64,000 nt of DNA from Pseudisothecium myosuroides (Eukaryota > Streptophyta > Bryopsida > Hypnales > Lembophyllaceae). Positions 58,321 through 64,000 of this stretch are shown one piece after another. Location: positions 1,178,001 to 1,242,000 of the forward strand of contig OX637296.1 of NCBI GenBank assembly GCA_951799445.1, written 5' to 3'. Under the pieces are notes generated by a model that was given only the letters and a program-made list of their open reading frames with translations, did not search any database and was not told the origin of the DNA. The translations under genes and the position numbers were made by a program. The first letter of the stretch is position 1; each line of letters opens with the position of its first letter.

Positions 58321-61300
58321 TCTACTTATTGATGGCAGCAAACTTCATCATATCCTAATAATATTACACTTACATCTTCTCACTTTGAATTGTACTTGCA
58401 ACATAGTGTTTGAACTAATTTTGTTGGTGTGCATCTTTTGAAAGTTGTTTCTATGTGAGTTGCTTGTTTTGCTAAAAGATAGCTCAATTTAGTTAAAACT
58501 TTGGGCAAAGTCAAAAACTATGACTCACATTTTCATGCCAATTCCTAAGAAATAGATGCAAGACAATATAAAATACATTTTGCAACCTTGAAGATCAAGT
58601 TGGGTCATGAGAAAGCTTTGCTAATGAAGTATCTTATTGGCAAAACTCAAGGCATACAAGAAACGGAGTTGCTTACGTCCCAAAGTAAAAGATTAAAGCC
58701 AACAAAGATATTAGGGAAGGTTAGGAGACAATAACTACTTGATTTTTTTTTTTTTGCTTTTGGGATCCCACGTTTGTAATAGTTAAATAAAAAAGAGACA
58801 ATAACAATGCTAGCAATTACTTGAAGATGATGCACAAGATTCAAAAGAAATATATAAAAAGTTCTTTGAAGTTTCAATGTTTGACTATATCACTTCAATA
58901 AGAGAATTCAAATAAGTTTACAAGAAATATGTTGAAGATGTTTTTCTTTTTTCAAAAAAGGCAATCAACATTCTACTTTGTTATTCAATTATTAGGAATT
59001 GGGGAATTCCATCATCTAAACATTGAAAGTATATAGAAAGATTGGGCAACCTCTTCATACAAGGTTAATAAAAAAAAGGCACCATAGTTATTCTTGCTCA
59101 AATAACTAATAGAATATCAGGGGGTTTTCAAATGGACTATTCTTCAAGACAACCATTTCAAGAAGCAAACTACATACCAAAGTATAAATAGCTTCAAGGA
59201 CTAAGTGAATGGCACAACATTTGGCATACTTGGTTTGAGTGTTTCAATAGCCTTCTTGAATTTGCTGATAACATAAACAAAATATGAATTCATCTTGTAC
59301 CAAGTTGTGGTACCTAAATATAGGAGGCAAAATGTCTAAAAATATGCTAATGGTTGGAATTTAAGACAAATGGCGTATTATTGTGACAATATCATCATCA
59401 TTAATTGACATTTAACCATTTCAAGTGATGTTTACTGGATTGCAAATTGAAGCCTATCATGAATCAATTTGTGCAAATACTAAAACGATTTGTTGGTAGT
59501 AGTTGATTAGTGTCCATTCACTGGTCCGATTGCCACTATAAAAAACCTTAGAGAATACAACATCCAACAAAATGAAGTTTCAAAGTAAAAAAGTAAATAT
59601 AGATGAAAAGTAAAAGTTATATATAAAAAGTAAAAGTTTGAAAAGTACCAATGCCAAAAGGGTCAAACAACATATTGAAGTACAAAATAAAAATAAATGA
59701 AAGAGGAAATAAATGAAGAGGTCTTGAAGATATTACAAGAATGGTGAGCAACCTTGGAAACCCCATTTTTGGCTTTCGCATGAACTAAGCTTCAAGTCAT
59801 CGACAACTTGTAGAGACTTTGGAGGCAATTATTGATCTTGAAGAACAATAAGGAACAAGCAATGGAATTTGGTGGCTTTCCATCTAGATCCACATACTTA
59901 AGATCAAGTGACGAGGTTCAAAAGCATAGAAGGAAGTAACAATTAGGAATTAGGGCAAAAAGGTAGGGAGGAAGTGGCACTAGCATAGGACTTAGGCAAT
60001 AAAATTGGGTAGTTGTGCAAGGTAGAGTATAACAGAGAATGACGATGTGGAGAAAAAAATTCACTTGAATGAGAGCATAGCAACAAAGAAGGAAAAAAGT
60101 GATAGAACAAGGAATGGAACCTAAAGCATTCTGAAAGGCAAACCATGACAAAGTAAAAGAAAATGGAAAATGAGATAAAAGAGGGAGACCAAAAGACTTT
60201 TGGAAAAGAAAGCAAGGACCTTTGGAGCATGGAAGAAGGACAACACCTAGATTTGGGAGCTAAGTAAAGCTTTAGGTTGAGACATGAATGAGGGACAATA
60301 GTAGGAAAGAAATACAAAAATTAATGAGTAGGATGTTGAAGCCCATACAATAAAAAGACAACATGATTGTTTCTTATAACAGTTTCTTCTTGAAACATCA
60401 TTCTTCATTGTCTTCATGAACACATTTTTTTCCTATTGGTCTATATAATTGCATTTGTCAACTTAAAATCCCCCCTTGATTTGTTGTACTAGTTTTTCAT
60501 ATTTCCTTAAATTTAGTCAAATTTATATTTTGTACCTTATAGATGGATGGATGGATGGATGGATAGATGTCACACATGCATTAGGTGGATGTCTTATAAT
60601 ATGACTACCATGTCTTATAATATGACTTTGGTGGCCACCAAAGTTGTAGAGCTAAATAATATGAAAAATTTCTTTTTTCAATGCAATCTAGTACAAACAA
60701 TAGAGCTTTGCACCTTAGTTGGCTTATGTTTATAAATATAACGGTAGTCTTGTTTTATTATTGTTAGTAATATTTACAAAACTTGAACATGTTTTGTCTT
60801 CTATAATATTAGGTCATGGTTCTCTACAAGGCATGAAAAGTATTGTCTTTTTGCGTAATTTCCAATGACTTCTAAACTTTGAAACACAATATGTCAAAAA
60901 TGTTTGGATATTTTAACGTATGATTGACTAGTATGAAATCATAGTAAATAGGTTATGCTATCCTTTTTAATTCTAAATTTAGATTTACAATTGTTAGTTC
61001 TTATTTATATTAGTTTGAAGTGAGAAAATTGTGCATTGTCTTCTTGTAGTCTTGTACAGTACAAGTACACTCCAAAATCAAACGTAATCAAATTAAATAA
61101 GGTTGTTTTGAAAAATTTGAGCTTTAATTCTTATCATATAGATAGATATGTGACATAAGTTCACCTTATATTTTTAGTTTTAGTTTTGAAATTGAAGGAA
61201 ATATATATTAATATTGTTGATTTGATTAAACATATTTCTATAAATAAATCTTTTGTAATGATTTGAGTTTCTGAATGAAATTTTATATAAAAATCTTCAA

Positions 61301-63530
61301 GTAGGCTTGAAAAAATAAATCCAAATATCATATTAAAGTTGTGTCATATTGACCATCAAAGCTTTGTCTTTATTGGTCAAACTAATATTAAATGAGAGGC
61401 TTCAAAATTTTAGATCTTAGAAACACTTTCTTTATAAAAATTAAAATTTTATCATTTCACATATGTGTGTAAATTTAAAAGCTAGTACTTTAAATTTTTT
61501 TAATAATTATTTTCTAAACATTTTTTAAAATGGTTTGAAATTCAAATTTTTGTTTCTATACACTTGAGTGCACAAAAACTAGGTCCAAAAAATTGTACCC
61601 TTTAGCCTGCCATGACCCTAACCTACAATAGTATTGATACTATATCTCTTTTTTGATAGAGAAAGGTTGAAATAAAAATAATTTTGTGACACCAAATAAA
61701 ATTTAGTGCCTGATACATCTAAAAATTGTAATTGTCCAATATCATATAGGATCATTGTTTTTAAATGTTAATTTTCAATTCAACAAATCAAAGATGAAGG
61801 GAAGTGAGTGAGAATAAATGGAACATTCTAAAACTCAACAATTGTCAAGATTGACTACAAAATGAACATTTGTCATTGTATGCTTGGTGTGGGATTCAAT
61901 TGGGCTCCAACATTTTTACAATCTAAATTGGGGGGTCACTACAAATGTTGTTGCATAAGCAGGGAGCATATAGAGCGGGGATTTTGGATAATTTCTTTGA
62001 AGTTTAGAGTTTAGAAAAGTGAATTGTATAATCATGTCAAGGTCCATTGACTCTGCCAAATTACAAGGATGTGAGTCCAAAAAATTCTTTGACTAAAATT
62101 GAACTCATTAAGTTTTTTCTATTACACACTAGCTCGCACACTAGTCATTGAGAACTTTACATAATGATTGTACAACAAATAAATTCAGATGACTTGATAA
62201 TAAATGAAATAAAAATGAATGGCAACCCTTGTAGTCTTACACCTAACATGAAATAAATAAATCCATACATAATTGCATTGCACAATATTTGAAAAAAGCA
62301 CTACGGCCCGTGTTCCTAAAGATAGCTGCTTTACTTGCTACCTGTAGAAGATTGAAAACTAGTACAAGAAGATGAAAGAAAGGAATCCTTAACATTGTCA
62401 ACTCCATGCATTGTTGAGAAATCTAATAGCATACCTTTTGGAATGTCATTTACAAATTGCAAGGATAAATAAAAATCAATTAATACTAAGCACTTTACTT
62501 CCTTTGTCTCAAAATAAATTTGTAGTACTACTATAGTTTTCCACAAAAAACCACGGATTTATTTTAAGACAAAAGGATACTACAATCATTTCTAATGGTT
62601 TGCATAGTGAAAAAGAATTCTTTACTAAACTACAAGTGCTCTTGAACAAACAAGTGAAATTATTATTTATTACATTATGGAGAATTAAAAACAAGAGATA
62701 TGAATATATATTTTTTCCATATTTGTACCATTCATAGCGTCCTACCAAAAAACATTTGATCTTTTAGATACAAGTAATAAGGAATCTATCAAATAATGCT
62801 AAATTGAATTAGGTTTGTATTGTCTAACATTACTTTCAAACTAGATTTTGTGTTGAATAAGACTTGTCAAATGTTATATTAAAGATGTGTAAAATCTATT
62901 AGACAACCCACTTCAAATATTCTCAAATATCTTCAAATATTCTAGACCATATATTGAACAAATATTCTTGTGTCACAAATTATAGACCTAGGTAACTAGA
63001 AATCTTAGACTTTAGGTTTGACACCATATTGCCATGCCAAATAGAACAACTTAAATTAAATTGCTGGTTAAAATCTTTATGATAAAGTTTCTTCATGGTT
63101 GATGTCTAAAGTTTTATTCTATACAAATAACATATGAAATCAAAATGGATTCGAATTTAGAAACTTGGTTCCAAATACTCTAGACTTATTTATGAATATT
63201 TTGAGTGTTTTCATGAATACTCTAGGTATATTTTTAGAATTTGCTTCTTAAATGGATATGAATTTTTGTCAATTTAGAACATCATATTCATTAAAACGGG
63301 AGTTTAGGACCCTCCCAAAATAATATTGTCCATTTGTAGGCCGAGTAATTGAAATTGAGTCGAAGTAATTTATAGTTGAGTTGAAGGAATTTTAAGTTGA
63401 GGGTAGTTGGATGTAGGAATATAAGGTGCAATTTCCATTAAAAGGGGAGAAAGGGGTAGTCACAGCACCTTGTACAAACTATGGTTCACTATTGTTTAGG
63501 GTGGTTTTGGTATATAAATTTACACTGTGT
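58321..63530. other. Long AT-rich intergenic stretch, no gene seen
   Basis: Only scattered frames of less than about 125 codons, none with a recognised domain; the longest (minus, 59943-60317) is Ser/Phe-rich by composition. A GATG microsatellite (ggatggatggatggatgg) sits at about 60543-60562. No repeat family shared with the rest of the window was recognised. Confidence 0.5.
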
Positions 63531-63534
63531 TACC

Positions 63535-63755
63535 TGTTGGACACCAAGTCATGAGCTAAACAGTTGGTTGTAAGAAGCTATTCATCTCATTTAGGCGGTC
63601 CGGGTTCGATTCCCATTGACTTCGTATGAGCGGCTATGAGATGTACATGACTTGGTACTGCTTAGTGAGCTTTGCAGGCAGGAAAGTGGTAACAACCAAC
63701 TAGCCCCATCCCCAGAATTGTGACAAGTGCTTAATGACTTAACAAAATAAAAAGT
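63535..63755 (+). mobile_element. tRNA-like SINE candidate
   Basis: An internal RNA polymerase III promoter is visible: an A-box-like gagctaaacagttggttg (63553-63570) and an exact B box GGTTCGATTCC (63603-63613), 33 bp apart, as in tRNA genes. The arms do not fold into a complete cloverleaf: the T stem pairs only three bases and no acceptor stem matches. A further 140 bp of body follows, ending in an A-rich tail (aacaaaataaaaa). That layout fits a SINE with a tRNA-derived head. Target duplications were not found. Confidence 0.55.
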
Positions 63756-64000
63756 GGTCTAATCCACTACCTCTTTTTCCTACTCGTATTTTATTTTCAA
63801 AAGAAATTTATAAAGTACACACATTCTGAAAATGATGCAAATATAGATAGAAACAAATGTAATTGTAAATATATTTCATACTTTGTATGAATGCAGTTGC
63901 TCCGCAAGGAACTTCATACAATATAAAATAAAAGTTCCAATACAAATCAATGAAATGAAATCATTCATAATATTCCAAACTACACTATGTACTCTATAAA

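Noticed and set aside
59918..60317. Ser/Phe/Leu-rich open frames on the minus strand
   Set aside because: The complement of a purine-rich stretch, without a domain, homologue or conserved start.
63540..63615. A functional tRNA gene
   Set aside because: The B box is exact and the A box is close, but acceptor, anticodon and T stems do not pair properly; a SINE head fits better.

Overview
The window looks like nuclear DNA of a streptophyte plant (land plant or streptophyte alga). The evidence is a set of spliced plant genes: DPE2, a plant-type cytosolic aconitase, a GeBP-family transcription factor, and the remains of an ANP/NPK1-type MAPKKK. All use GT-AG introns, plant TATA and telo-box promoter motifs, and short introns of roughly 80-600 bp. 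Genes sit in islands of about 45-55% GC separated by long, very AT-rich intergenic DNA filled with old repeats. I cannot name the species.

Layout. 1-14.7 kb: no gene; a mosaic of short non-autonomous elements (a foldback at 3.06 kb, a TIR family at 0.2, 3.9-5.0, 6.7-7.6 and 8.04-8.98 kb, MULE-like MITEs at 6.2 and 10.7 kb, a 312-bp element at 7.6 kb, a pogo-like MITE at 14.2 kb). 14.77-21.3 kb: DPE2, 15 coding exons, 1012 aa. 21.5-25.4 kb: a 13-bp tandem repeat, a small GC-rich block, a roughly 165-bp degenerate repeat array (22.3-23.7 kb), and a second, inverted copy of the 312-bp element. 25.4-28.3 kb: a decayed LINE on the minus strand, cut at its 5' side by a CACTA-type end. 28.3-40 kb: repeats, an orphan fragment of an SSRP1 (FACT complex) coding region, a 1-kb inverted-repeat block, a CACTA hairpin, a second pogo-like MITE and paired MITEs. 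40.1-47.5 kb: aconitase, 19 coding exons, 902 aa. 48.98-49.35 kb: a GC-rich TIR element. 49.66-53.6 kb: a GeBP-like transcription factor, 584 aa, with a 5'-UTR intron. 55.4-56.4 kb: a MAPKKK pseudogene. 56.4-64 kb: AT-rich repeats and, near the end, a tRNA-like SINE candidate.

The three intact genes are housekeeping genes with separate jobs (cytosolic maltose/starch use, citrate-isocitrate conversion, transcription). They do not form a cluster or operon. I see no convincing new multi-gene system. The most unusual signals are a short ATAACTTT-CCAAAT module recurring at about 150-170 bp in otherwise different repeat families, an AUG-less in-frame Arg/Ser/Pro-rich extension upstream of aconitase, and the SSRP1 and MAPKKK gene relics.
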